From positions 1 to 17,948 of the forward strand of contig FR895346.1 in assembly GCA_000435595.1 (NCBI GenBank): a stretch of 17,948 nucleotides of DNA, in the 5' to 3' direction. The notes beneath the pieces were generated by a model. The model was not told the origin of the DNA, made no database searches, and saw only the letters and a list, made by a program, of their open reading frames with translations. Below, piece by piece: positions 7,980-14,615 of the stretch. The position numbers were made by a program, and so were the translations under genes. Source of the DNA: Firmicutes bacterium CAG:882 (GTDB lineage: Bacteria; Bacillota; Clostridia; Lachnospirales; Lachnospiraceae). Each line of letters starts with the position of its first letter. The first letter of the stretch is position 1.

Positions 7980-9005
7980 ATGGGAGAAACAGGGGAATTA
8001 GTAACAGTACAGACAATTAGAAATTGTGTGTATATAATTCGCGGACAGCAGGTTATGCTGGACAATGATTTAGCGGATATATATGGCTGTGAGGTAAAGC
8101 GATTAAATGAGCAGGTAAAACGAAACATCAGCAGATTCCCGGATGACTTTATGTTTCAATTAACCAAGGAAGAATATGATTTCCTAAAACCGCAGATTGT
8201 GGCTTCACGGCAGGAGAACTTGAAGTCGCAATTTGCGACTTCAAGTTGGGGCGGCAAAAGAAAGCTGCCTTATGCTTTTACGGAACAGGGAATTTATATG
8301 TTAGCTGCTGTGCTCAAAGGGGAGCCGGCTGAACAGCAGAGCATATTTATTATGCGTGCCTTTAAGGAGATGCGCCATTACATAAGACAGAACAGGCAGT
8401 TTGTCACACAATCGGAAATGAGTCTGGTAACGGCAAAGGTATCTGAATTATCTTTGCAGATGTCGGGTGTTTTGGATAATCAGAAGAGGACGGATAAATC
8501 CATTCTGGAAATTCGGAAAAATATTGATACCTTGAATGAAAGCTTTATGTCTGAAAAAGACTTTAGGAATTTTATAATATACAAAGGACAAAAGTTTGAG
8601 GCGGATGCGGCGTACATAGATATTTACCGGCAGGCAGAAAAGTCAATCTATGTGGTTGATGATTATATGAATACCAAGACTTTGCAGCTCTTGTCGCAAA
8701 AACAGGAGGGAGTTGAGGTGATTCTTTTTACGGAAAATGCTCATGGGAAAAGAGGTTTTTTGGCAACTGCGGTGGTCAATGATTTCATAAAACAATATCC
8801 ACCGCTGAGAATTAAGCCCAATCCTGATTGCCATGACAGGTGGATTGTTCTTGATTACGGATTGCCAACGGAGGCAGTATATCATTGCGGAGCTTCCAGC
8901 AAGGACGCAGGCAAGAAGGTATGTGCTATTAACAAGGTAGCTTCAAGCAAAATGATTCATCCTGTAATAGATGCACTGTTGCTGTTGCCGGACAAGTCAA
9001 TATAA
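7980..9005 (+). CDS. ORF6N-domain protein with C-terminal HKD/PLD-like region
   Basis: This 341-residue protein begins with an ORF6N domain (about 10-135): VMLDNDLADIYGCEVKRLNE, then SRFPDDFMFQLT, the characteristic ATSSWGGKRKLPYAFTEQG, and a helical IFIMRAFKEMRHY. A helical linker (150-195) leads to a C-terminal domain with YKGQKFEADAAYIDIYRQA, strands SIYVVDD and EVILFTE, then CHDRWIVLDYG (H285) and YHCGASSKDAGKK. That C-terminus resembles the short HKD/PLD-like modules seen attached to ORF6N or other regulators, but only one H-x-R-like motif is visible and nuclease activity is not claimed. ORF6N proteins are DNA-binding proteins of phages and mobile regions. ATG 7980 has GAAAGG (7968-7973) six bases upstream; a TTG at 7938 would add 14 residues without support. 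Confidence 0.85.
   Translation: MGETGELVTVQTIRNCVYIIRGQQVMLDNDLADIYGCEVKRLNEQVKRNISRFPDDFMFQLTKEEYDFLKPQIVASRQENLKSQFATSSWGGKRKLPYAFTEQGIYMLAAVLKGEPAEQQSIFIMRAFKEMRHYIRQNRQFVTQSEMSLVTAKVSELSLQMSGVLDNQKRTDKSILEIRKNIDTLNESFMSEKDFRNFIIYKGQKFEADAAYIDIYRQAEKSIYVVDDYMNTKTLQLLSQKQEGVEVILFTENAHGKRGFLATAVVNDFIKQYPPLRIKPNPDCHDRWIVLDYGLPTEAVYHCGASSKDAGKKVCAINKVASSKMIHPVIDALLLLPDKSI
8217..8247. repeat. Perfect 15-bp inverted repeat inside the ORF6N gene
   Basis: AACTTGAAGTCGCAA (8217-8231) and TTGCGACTTCAAGTT (8233-8247) are exact reverse complements separated by one base. The hairpin lies in the codons for NLKSQFATSS, a segment conserved in the ORF6N family, so part of the symmetry could follow from the protein sequence. 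A perfect 15-bp arm is nevertheless striking. Confidence 0.9.
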
Positions 9006-9042
9006 AGCACCTGATTAAATCCCACATTCCGCAAGAAAGTAT

Positions 9043-9071
9043 TTGGTGTTCGTGTCAATATGTGGTAAAAT
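9043..9071 (+). promoter_or_regulatory. Candidate extended -10 promoter upstream of the receiver relic
   Basis: TTGGTG (9043-9048) and TAAAAT (9066-9071) are 17 bases apart, with TGG immediately before the -10 giving an extended -10 motif. It would start transcription near 9078, running through the receiver relic to the terminator at 9378-9445. Confidence 0.4.
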
Positions 9072-9085
9072 AACACGGAACATAA

Positions 9086-9379
9086 GTATGTAGGAATGTT
9101 GACGGAAAGGCATGTGTTGATATGCTTGAGGCGGTGCGTGAGGATTACTATGACGGAATCCTTATGGACATACAGATGCCGAACATGAATGGCTACGAGG
9201 CTACGGAAGCCATAAGAGCTCTTGGCGGAAAGCGCGGAAGCATACCGATTATTGCGATGACAGCCAACGCCTTTGAGGAGGACAGAAAGAAAGCTCTCGC
9301 GGCAGGAATGAACGCGCATATCGTAAAACCGATAGACATCGAGGTTATGTTAAACGCACTCGGAATATTTATAATTTAA
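9086..9379 (+). pseudogene. Relic of a response-regulator receiver domain, N-terminus missing
   Basis: The frame is open from just after TAA 9083 to TAA 9377-9379. It reads NVDGKACVDMLEAVRED, then the receiver core: GILMDIQMPNMNGYEATEAIR with the phosphoacceptor Asp (in LMDIQMP), the switch Thr in IAMTANAF, and the conserved Lys in IVKPID. The first ~45 residues of a receiver (beta-1 with the acidic DD pair and helix 1) are absent, and there is no plausible start codon before the core; ATG 9122 would start after helix 2. The style (MDxQMPxMNGYEATxxIR) is that of a receiver attached to a hybrid histidine kinase, so this is probably the tail of such a gene whose front has been lost. A functional protein is unlikely. 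Confidence 0.75.
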
Positions 9380-9445
9380 AAAGATGCAGTTTTGAATGAT
9401 GAGCCCGTAAAATATGGCGGACATCAATCGAAACTGCATCTTTTT
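9378..9445. terminator. Bidirectional long-loop terminator between the receiver relic and the SDR gene
   Basis: AAAAAGATGCAGTTT (9378-9392) and AAACTGCATCTTTTT (9431-9445) are perfect 15-base inverted repeats around a 38-base loop, with T tracts on both strands. It serves the converging relic (+) and the SDR gene (-), whose stop lies 20 bases to the right. The loop is longer than in most intrinsic terminators. Confidence 0.7.
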
Positions 9446-9464
9446 TTGCCTAAAATCCTTAAAA

Positions 9465-10265
9465 TTATGGTCTCTGACCGAGTCCGCCTTCGAGAGTGAG
9501 AGTTTCGCCTGTCATGAACTTGAAATCAGGGGATGCGAGCTGTACACATACACGTCCTATTTCTGTCTCAACATTGCCGTAATGTCCCATAGGCGGCATC
9601 TTTACATTAGCCTTGAATGCTTCAGGGTATGCCTTTTCAAAGTTCTCAAGCTGTGCTGTCCATGCGAGCGGGCATACGACATTGACATTAATGCCGTCAG
9701 GTCCCCATTCTGTGGCAGCAACTCGTGTAAGTCCGCGGATACCTTCCTTGGCTGCCGCATAAGCGCACTGACCGAAGTTGCCGAACAGACCTGCGCCAGA
9801 AGCGAAGTTGATGACTGAGCCCTTGGTCTCTTTAAGGTATGGATAGCATGCCTTCATATAATAAAAAGCGGCATAAAGACCGGAATATACTGCAAGGTCG
9901 AACTGCTCCGTCGTGTGGTCGGCGAGTGTTACGCCGGAAGCGGAAGCCTGAGCGTTGTTGATGAGCACGTCAATGCGTCCGAACGTATCGACTGCCTGCT
10001 TTACGACATTGGCGACAGTAGTCTCATTGTCAGTTCCGGCGCTGACATCTGCCTGAACAGGAAGAACCTTGATTCCGAATTTTTCCTCGAGTTCTGCCTT
10101 TGCTTCTTCAAGTTTCTTAACATTTCTTCCGGTAATTACAATATTAGCTCCTTCTTTTGCATAGGCTGTTGCAATTCCGTAGCCGATGGAGCCGCAGCTT
10201 CCGTCCTGAAGAACGGCTCTTCCTCCGCCTGTTATGATGACTGTTTTACCTGTCAAAAATCCCAT
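9465..10265 (-). CDS. SDR-family NAD(P)-dependent oxidoreductase
   Basis: This 266-residue short-chain dehydrogenase/reductase has a Rossmann fold. The cofactor loop is TGGGRAVLQDGSCGSIGYGIA (about residues 12-32), with an insertion between the first glycines and GxIGYG compared with the classical TGxxxGxG. It is followed by TGRN, D73, and NNAQ (103-106) where NNAG is usual. The catalytic triad is S156 (INFASGAG), Y169 and K173 (YAAAK). The C-terminal part (GPDGINVNVVCPLAW, then GETLTLEGGLGQRP) is typical of classical SDRs. The start is set at 10265 because AAAGGGG lies eight bases upstream on the - strand; an ATG 54 bases further up has no ribosome binding site. The substrate is unknown; an alcohol or 3-oxoacyl-type carbonyl is possible. 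Confidence 0.9.
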   Translation of the reverse strand: MGFLTGKTVIITGGGRAVLQDGSCGSIGYGIATAYAKEGANIVITGRNVKKLEEAKAELEEKFGIKVLPVQADVSAGTDNETTVANVVKQAVDTFGRIDVLINNAQASASGVTLADHTTEQFDLAVYSGLYAAFYYMKACYPYLKETKGSVINFASGAGLFGNFGQCAYAAAKEGIRGLTRVAATEWGPDGINVNVVCPLAWTAQLENFEKAYPEAFKANVKMPPMGHYGNVETEIGRVCVQLASPDFKFMTGETLTLEGGLGQRP

Positions 10266-10338
10266 TTCTGTTTGCCCCTTTCTGTATTTAATGTATTGAT
10301 TTCCCGTTTTAAATATCATAAATTAGCCGAGTGAGTAA

Positions 10339-10368
10339 AGTATAGCACAGTTGTATGATAATTGTATA
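10339..10368 (-). promoter_or_regulatory. Candidate promoter of the SDR gene
   Basis: Reading the - strand, TATACA (10368-10363) and an extended -10 TGC-TATACT (hexamer 10344-10339) are 18 bases apart. The transcript would start about 65 bases before the SDR ATG. It is divergent from the nuclease promoter at 10442. Confidence 0.4.
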
Positions 10369-10409
10369 TAATAGTTTAAAATTTAACGATAATTAATGAC
10401 GTAATCTTG

Positions 10410-10423
10410 AGTTGTTAATAACT
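10410..10423. promoter_or_regulatory. Imperfect palindrome in the divergent intergenic region (operator candidate)
   Basis: AGTTGTTAATAACT is symmetric at six of seven base pairs. It lies between the divergent SDR and nuclease promoters, 18 bases upstream of the nuclease -35, so a regulator here could act on both. No other support. Confidence 0.2.
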
Positions 10424-10441
10424 GTTAGATGCAACGAACTG

Positions 10442-10470
10442 TTGCCGTATACGAAGTGATGGTGTATACT
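10442..10470 (+). promoter_or_regulatory. Sigma-A-type promoter of the lipoprotein nuclease gene
   Basis: TTGCCG (10442-10447) and TATACT (10465-10470) are exactly 17 bases apart. Transcription would start near 10477, giving a leader of about 55 bases. Confidence 0.6.
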
Positions 10471-10532
10471 AAAAATAGTCACATTGAAAATACAAGGTAT
10501 GATTATTATTAATGAAAACAGAGGAAACAAGT

Positions 10533-11693
10533 ATGAGGAACAGATTTAAAAATTCATTGGCGGCAATATTGATGGTTCTGCTTGTGGCACTTACGGGATG
10601 TCAGAACGACGGAATTGCGGGAGCGCTTGACGGCGCGGTGATTCCGCAGAATACAGCCGAAGCACAGCCGACGGAGACAACAACGGCGGAGATGACGACG
10701 GAGCAGGAGAGCACGACGGCTGAAGCTTCTACGACTCAGGAAAGCACGACAGCCGAGCCCACAGCGGAGCAGGCGAAGCTTACCGAGGCGGATCTGCTCA
10801 TGGATGTGAGTACGCTCCCGATACCTGACTACAGCGGCACCGATTTTTATATTGTAAACGGCAATGTGCCGTTCTTTTCGGATGCATTAAAAAATTATGA
10901 CGGCGATAATTTTATTTATCTGTCGGAGCTTGACGAGCTTAAAAGATGTGGAACCGGCATCGGTTTGTTTTCAAATGCAACTCTGCCTACCGAGGAGAGA
11001 GGCGAGATTGGACACATCAAGCCGTCGGGATGGCACACGGTAAAGTACGATAAATCGGTTATCTCGGATTTATATCTGTACAACAGATGCCATCTGCTCA
11101 TGTATGCAGTGTCGGGAATAAATGATGACGAGAGAAATCTGATTACGGGGACAAGACAGTTCAATCTCGATATGTTGGAGCTTGAAAATCAGGTATATGA
11201 CCTGCTTAAATACGACGAGAATGCGAAGCTTCTCTACAGGGTTACGCCGCTCTTTGAGGGAGACAACCTTGTCGCGAAGGGCGTTCTCATGGAGGCTGCG
11301 ACGCTCGGTGATGATGACGGATTAAGCTTCTGCATGTTCATTTACAATGTCCAGGACGGAATTGTGATTGACTATGCGACCGGGGAGAGCGCGCTTGCTG
11401 AAGGAGCTGCGGAGGCAGTGACCGAGGAATGCTCTGAGGAACAGACCGAGGAGGTTACAAGGTATGCTGAGGAGACAACACAGCAGATTACCGAGGCAGA
11501 GACGCAGGCGGAAACACAGCCTGCGACACAGCAGGGCACAGTGTATGTAGCCAACACGAACACTAAGAAATTCCACTATCCGGGATGTTCGTCAGTAAAC
11601 CGGATAAAGCAGGAAAACAGGTGGGACTACACGGGAAACCGCGATGAACTCATAAATATGGGTTATGAACCATGTAAGAGATGTAATCCGTAA
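10533..11693 (+). CDS. Secreted lipoprotein DNA/RNA non-specific endonuclease with C-terminal metal-binding module
   Basis: This 386-residue protein has a lipoprotein signal peptide: RNRFK, a hydrophobic core, and lipobox LTGC with C23 as the lipidated residue. Then comes a ~45-residue Thr/Glu/Ala-rich stalk (repeats of TTAE/STTQE). The catalytic domain (about 85-285) resembles the EndA/NucA-type DNA/RNA non-specific endonucleases: YNRCHLLMYAV in place of DRGH, with H187 as the likely general base; NLITGTRQFN with N202 and N211; then LYRVTPLFEGDNLVAKGVLMEA and IDYATGES. A second low-complexity Glu/Thr/Gln linker leads to a C-terminal module YVANTNTKKFHYPGCSS...GYEPCKRC, a Cys/His cluster like the Ada-type zinc ribbon found at the end of many Firmicutes nucleases. 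ATG 10533 has GAGGA (10521-10525) seven bases upstream; ATG 10512 lacks one. It likely degrades extracellular nucleic acid at the cell surface. Confidence 0.85.
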   Translation: MRNRFKNSLAAILMVLLVALTGCQNDGIAGALDGAVIPQNTAEAQPTETTTAEMTTEQESTTAEASTTQESTTAEPTAEQAKLTEADLLMDVSTLPIPDYSGTDFYIVNGNVPFFSDALKNYDGDNFIYLSELDELKRCGTGIGLFSNATLPTEERGEIGHIKPSGWHTVKYDKSVISDLYLYNRCHLLMYAVSGINDDERNLITGTRQFNLDMLELENQVYDLLKYDENAKLLYRVTPLFEGDNLVAKGVLMEAATLGDDDGLSFCMFIYNVQDGIVIDYATGESALAEGAAEAVTEECSEEQTEEVTRYAEETTQQITEAETQAETQPATQQGTVYVANTNTKKFHYPGCSSVNRIKQENRWDYTGNRDELINMGYEPCKRCNP

Positions 11694-11773
11694 TTGCAGA
11701 CAATCTAACCTTTTTTCACTTTTTTGATGTGATTTTTGCATGTACTGTTGCCACATAAGCTGGTAATATAAAA

Positions 11774-11789
11774 CAGACAAAGCTGTCTG
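11774..11789 (+). other. Short hairpin in the leader of the GH127 gene
   Basis: CAGACA and TGTCTG are perfect 6-base arms around AAGC, 46 bases upstream of the GH127 start. There is no following T tract, so it is not a terminator. I could not place a convincing promoter in 11694-11835. Confidence 0.3.
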
Positions 11790-11835
11790 AAAGTATGGCA
11801 AAAGCAGCGAAAAGTATATTTTATCGGGAGGAATC

Positions 11836-13902
11836 ATGGGACAGTACGCAAAACCATTATCACTTAGGGATGTTACAATTAATGACAAGTTCTGGAAGGA
11901 GAAGATGGAACTTGTAAGAACAGAGGTTATTCCGTATCAGTGGGATGCACTGAATGACCGCGTGGAGGGAGCGGCACCGAGCTTCTGTATGAGAAATTTC
12001 AAGGTAGCCGGAAAAATTACCAAGGCAAGACGTGAGCTTGGTGACAGGTATCAGGAAAAGATATGGCCGCTTGATACCTTTGAGACGCTGCCACAGGACA
12101 TGGAACACATGGAGGACAGATTCTACGGGTTCCTTTTTCAGGACAGTGATTTTTCAAAGTGGATTGAGGCGGTTGCATACTCGCTCACTCAGCATCCGGA
12201 CGAGGAGCTTGAAAGAATTGCCGACGGAGCCATTGACATCGTATGTGCGGCACAGCAGGACAACGGATACCTTGATACATACTATATAATCAATGATATG
12301 TCGAAGGTTTTTACGAATCTTCGCGATAACCATGAGCTGTACTGCTTCGGCCATCTGACCGAAGGGGCGGTGGCATACTATCAGGCGACAGGCAAGGATA
12401 AGCTTTTAAACGCCGCACGCCGCTTTGCGGACTATGTGTATGAATGCTTCGGAAAAGAGGACGGCAGGAAAAAGGGCTATCCGGGACATGAGATTGCCGA
12501 GATGGCTCTTATGCGCTTGTACGATGTGACAGGAGGCGAAAAGTATAGAGAACTCTCGGAGTTTTTTATAAATCAGAGAGGAACAAGACCGTACTATTTT
12601 GATGCCGAGCATCCTGAGACGGTAAAAAAAGGACATGAGGATGAACTTAGACATTCCTATAATCAGGCGCATCTTCCGGTGCGTGAGCAGGATGAGGCAG
12701 TGGGACATTCCGTGCGCGCCGTGTACCTGTACTCGGGCATGGCTGATGTAGCGAGAGTTGATGGCGACGAGTCGCTCTACGAGGCGTGCTTAAAGCTTTG
12801 GGACAATATAACTCAGAAGAAGATGTATGTGACGGGCGGAATCGGTGCGACGCATATGGGAGAAGCTTTTTCATTTAATTATGATTTGCCGAATGACACG
12901 GCGTATTCTGAGACCTGTGCGGCAATCGGTCTTGTGTTCTTTGCACGGAGAATGCTTGAAATTAAGGCAGACCGCCGATTTGCGGACGTGATGGAGAGAG
13001 CACTCTACAACACGGTTCTCGCGGGAATGGCTGCTGACGGAAAGAGTTTTTTCTATGTGAATCCGCTTGAAGTCTATCCGAAAGCCTGCCACGAGGATGC
13101 GAGAAAATTCCACGTCAAACCTGTGCGCCAGAAATGGTTTGGATGCGCATGCTGTCCTCCGAATATCGCAAGACTGTTGAGCTCGCTTTCCATGTACGCC
13201 TACACGGAGAATGATGACACACTCTTCGCACATCTTTTTGTCGGTGGAAGCGTGAACAAATATATCGGACGGACAGGCGGACGCGGTGACGCGGAGGGCG
13301 TGAGCGGGGATTGCCTCAGCTTTTATGTGACAACGGATATGCCTTGGCAGGGGACGACGGTGTATGGCTGCACCAATGAGAAGCCTGTGCACGGCACGCT
13401 TGCAATACGCATTCCCGAGTGGAGCAGAAGCTTCAAGGTGAGCGGTGTTACGGGTGAGCTTGACGAGAGCACGGCACAGCTAAAGGACGGATACCTCTAT
13501 GTGACGCGCGACTGGAAAAAGGGAGACAGTGTGAAGGTTGAACTCTCCATGGAGACGGAGTTCATTGCTGCCAACACCGAGGTTCGCGAGGACATGAACA
13601 AGAGTGCACTCAGGCGAGGCCCGTTTATCTACTGCCTTGAGGAGGCGGACAACGGTGCAGGGCTTCACATGCTAAGCGTGTGCGTGGACTCGAAACCTGA
13701 GGAGCTTATGCTTAACATCGCCGGAACGGATGTCGTGGCGCTGAGGATTGCAGGTAAGAGGAGAAAAGCTTCGGATATGGCACTCTATGGCTCACTTAAA
13801 AAGCCGGAGTACGAGGAGGTTGAGCTTATTTACGTTCCGTACTACGCATGGAACAACCGCGGTGAGGGAGAGATGAGCGTGTGGGTGAATTACGTTTTTT
13901 AA
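11836..13902 (+). CDS. GH127 beta-L-arabinofuranosidase
   Basis: This 688-residue enzyme belongs to glycoside hydrolase family 127 (formerly DUF1680). It opens with PLSLRDVTINDKFWKEKMELVRTEVIPYQ, typical of the family, and continues with an (alpha/alpha)6 barrel and C-terminal beta domains. The Zn/thiolate active site of the HypBA1 type is visible: E359 and C361 in YSETCA, and the Cys pair in GCACCPPN, with C439 the likely nucleophile and C440 the other ligand. It would release L-arabinofuranose from plant arabinans, arabinogalactan or extensin-type glycans. There is no signal peptide, so it acts in the cytoplasm on imported oligosaccharides. GGGAGGA (11826-11832) lies just upstream of ATG. 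No sugar transporter or regulator is next to it, so it stands alone rather than in a visible utilisation locus. Confidence 0.92.
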   Translation: MGQYAKPLSLRDVTINDKFWKEKMELVRTEVIPYQWDALNDRVEGAAPSFCMRNFKVAGKITKARRELGDRYQEKIWPLDTFETLPQDMEHMEDRFYGFLFQDSDFSKWIEAVAYSLTQHPDEELERIADGAIDIVCAAQQDNGYLDTYYIINDMSKVFTNLRDNHELYCFGHLTEGAVAYYQATGKDKLLNAARRFADYVYECFGKEDGRKKGYPGHEIAEMALMRLYDVTGGEKYRELSEFFINQRGTRPYYFDAEHPETVKKGHEDELRHSYNQAHLPVREQDEAVGHSVRAVYLYSGMADVARVDGDESLYEACLKLWDNITQKKMYVTGGIGATHMGEAFSFNYDLPNDTAYSETCAAIGLVFFARRMLEIKADRRFADVMERALYNTVLAGMAADGKSFFYVNPLEVYPKACHEDARKFHVKPVRQKWFGCACCPPNIARLLSSLSMYAYTENDDTLFAHLFVGGSVNKYIGRTGGRGDAEGVSGDCLSFYVTTDMPWQGTTVYGCTNEKPVHGTLAIRIPEWSRSFKVSGVTGELDESTAQLKDGYLYVTRDWKKGDSVKVELSMETEFIAANTEVREDMNKSALRRGPFIYCLEEADNGAGLHMLSVCVDSKPEELMLNIAGTDVVALRIAGKRRKASDMALYGSLKKPEYEEVELIYVPYYAWNNRGEGEMSVWVNYVF

Positions 13903-13941
13903 GATATTACAGTTATTGATGAAATATAGAAATTGGGATTG

Positions 13942-14024
13942 AAGCAGAAGAAGCCTTCGGTGGAATGTGATATGCCGTACAGTCGCGGACAATATCATAT
14001 ATTAACCAAAGGCTTCTTTTGCTT
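13942..14024. terminator. Bidirectional long-loop terminator after the GH127 gene
   Basis: The arms 13942-13961 (AAGCAGAAGAAGCCTTCGGT) and 14005-14024 pair over 20 bases with two mismatches. The loop of 43 bases contains a further TGATAT/ATATCA pairing. It separates the GH127 gene (+) from the converging small gene (-), which ends at 14038. Confidence 0.6.
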
Positions 14025-14037
14025 TACGGCTATTGTA

Positions 14038-14268
14038 TTATTTTACTGTTTCTTTTACATCCGCGAACAGCTGCATATCCTCAGGTGAGAGCTTCACGTT
14101 AGTCGAATAGTTACGCCCGTCGGCTGTCGTTATGTTGACTTCTATAATTGTTCCCTCCTTGATAACATCGTTTCCAGATACGGCGCGAAGAAACAGCGGA
14201 AACTTAGGGTGTGCGGCGGTAAAACGGTCCCATGATGATTTTAACTGAAATAATTTTGCAGGATTCAT
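14038..14268 (-). CDS. Small conserved-looking protein of unknown function (76 aa)
   Basis: The protein starts MNPAKLFQLKSSWDRFTAAHP. It then has a predicted beta-rich middle (GTIIEVNITTADGRNYSTNVKL) and a short C-terminal helix (SPEDMQLFADVKETV). It has no signal peptide, membrane segment or cysteine. I regard it as real because AAGGAG lies six to seven bases before the ATG on the - strand and it sits against a convergent terminator. Small proteins of this style occur widely in Lachnospiraceae, but I cannot name a function. Its promoter appears to come from the foldback element whose left end lies 33 bases upstream. Confidence 0.75.
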   Translation of the reverse strand: MNPAKLFQLKSSWDRFTAAHPKFPLFLRAVSGNDVIKEGTIIEVNITTADGRNYSTNVKLSPEDMQLFADVKETVK

Positions 14269-14293
14269 TAGGTTTCTCCTTACTTTTTGCTGT

Positions 14294-14301
14294 ATTATCA
14301 G
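14294..14301. repeat. Left target-site duplication of the foldback element
   Basis: ATTATCAG here matches ATTATCAG at 14608-14615 in direct orientation, immediately outside the two terminal inverted repeats. The next base (G) also agrees, so the duplication may be 8 or 9 bp. Confidence 0.75.
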
Positions 14302-14338
14302 GATTCAGGTGTCAAAACATCCTGATTTATTTTAAAAG

Positions 14339-14368
14339 TGTATAGCATGTTATATTTATACATATCAA
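14339..14368 (-). promoter_or_regulatory. Outward promoter in the left arm of the foldback element
   Basis: On the - strand TTGATA (14368-14363) and TATACA (14344-14339) are 18 bases apart and point at the 76-aa gene, whose ATG is 71 bases beyond the -10. It is the mirror image of the promoter at 14540-14569. Confidence 0.5.
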
Positions 14369-14539
14369 CTCCGTTGTACGAAGCAAGTTATTCTAAGGGC
14401 TCTGAAAAAAGTATTTCTGCTTCCGCCACCGTTGCAAAATCAGCCCTCCATGGCTGTCTGCAACTCAGCCGGCATCCATGCCGTCTGTGGCTGTACGATA
14501 AACAGAGCCCTAAGAACAACTAAGCTTCTTCCAAAAGTC

Positions 14540-14569
14540 GTGATATGCATAATTATAACAGGATATACA
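14540..14569 (+). promoter_or_regulatory. Outward promoter in the right arm of the foldback element
   Basis: GTGATA (14540-14545) and TATACA (14564-14569) are 18 bases apart, pointing at the radical SAM gene. It occupies the same place in the right arm as the left-arm promoter does in the left. Confidence 0.4.
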
Positions 14570-14607
14570 CAATAAATATCAGATCCGCATGTTTTGACAC
14601 CTGAATC

Positions 14608-14615
14608 ATTATCAG
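14608..14615. repeat. Right target-site duplication of the foldback element
   Basis: This is the second copy of ATTATCAG, directly after the right terminal repeat. It runs into a 12-base perfect palindrome AGGCAATTGCCT (14614-14625). Confidence 0.75.

Larger units (their letters stand above)
14302..14607. mobile_element. 306-bp foldback MITE with 19-bp terminal inverted repeats
   Basis: GATTCAGGTGTCAAAACAT (14302-14320) and its exact reverse complement (14589-14607) form the ends. Symmetry continues inward: arms 14302-14404 (103 nt) and 14503-14607 (105 nt) align almost end to end when one is reverse-complemented, with shared blocks GTGTATA, TGTTATA, CATATCA, GAAGC and AGGGCTCTG. The 98-nt centre holds two hairpins: GTTGCA/TGCAAC (14431-14436 with 14459-14464) enclosing CAGCC/GGCTG, and CGGCAT/ATGCCG (14470-14475 with 14478-14483). 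No transposase is encoded, so the element must be mobilised in trans. An 8-9-bp duplication and ends beginning GA would fit an IS256-type transposase, which is a guess. Confidence 0.85.

Noticed and set aside
9414..9818. + strand frames opposite the SDR gene (also 9915-10334)
   Set aside because: They are antisense to a protein with complete SDR motifs, lack initiation signals and one crosses the SDR terminator.
10660..10770. Apparent tandem repeat of ACGAC/GAGCA-type units
   Set aside because: It is codon-level low complexity from the Thr/Glu-rich stalk of the lipoprotein, with no constant period.
12871..13392. 173-codon - strand frame opposite the GH127 gene
   Set aside because: It is antisense to the GH127 active-site region, Arg/His/Cys-rich and without initiation signals.
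14338..14523. 61-codon + strand frame and an 85-codon - strand frame (14440-14697) within or across the foldback element
   Set aside because: Both follow from the palindromic DNA; neither has a ribosome binding site or resembles a transposase.
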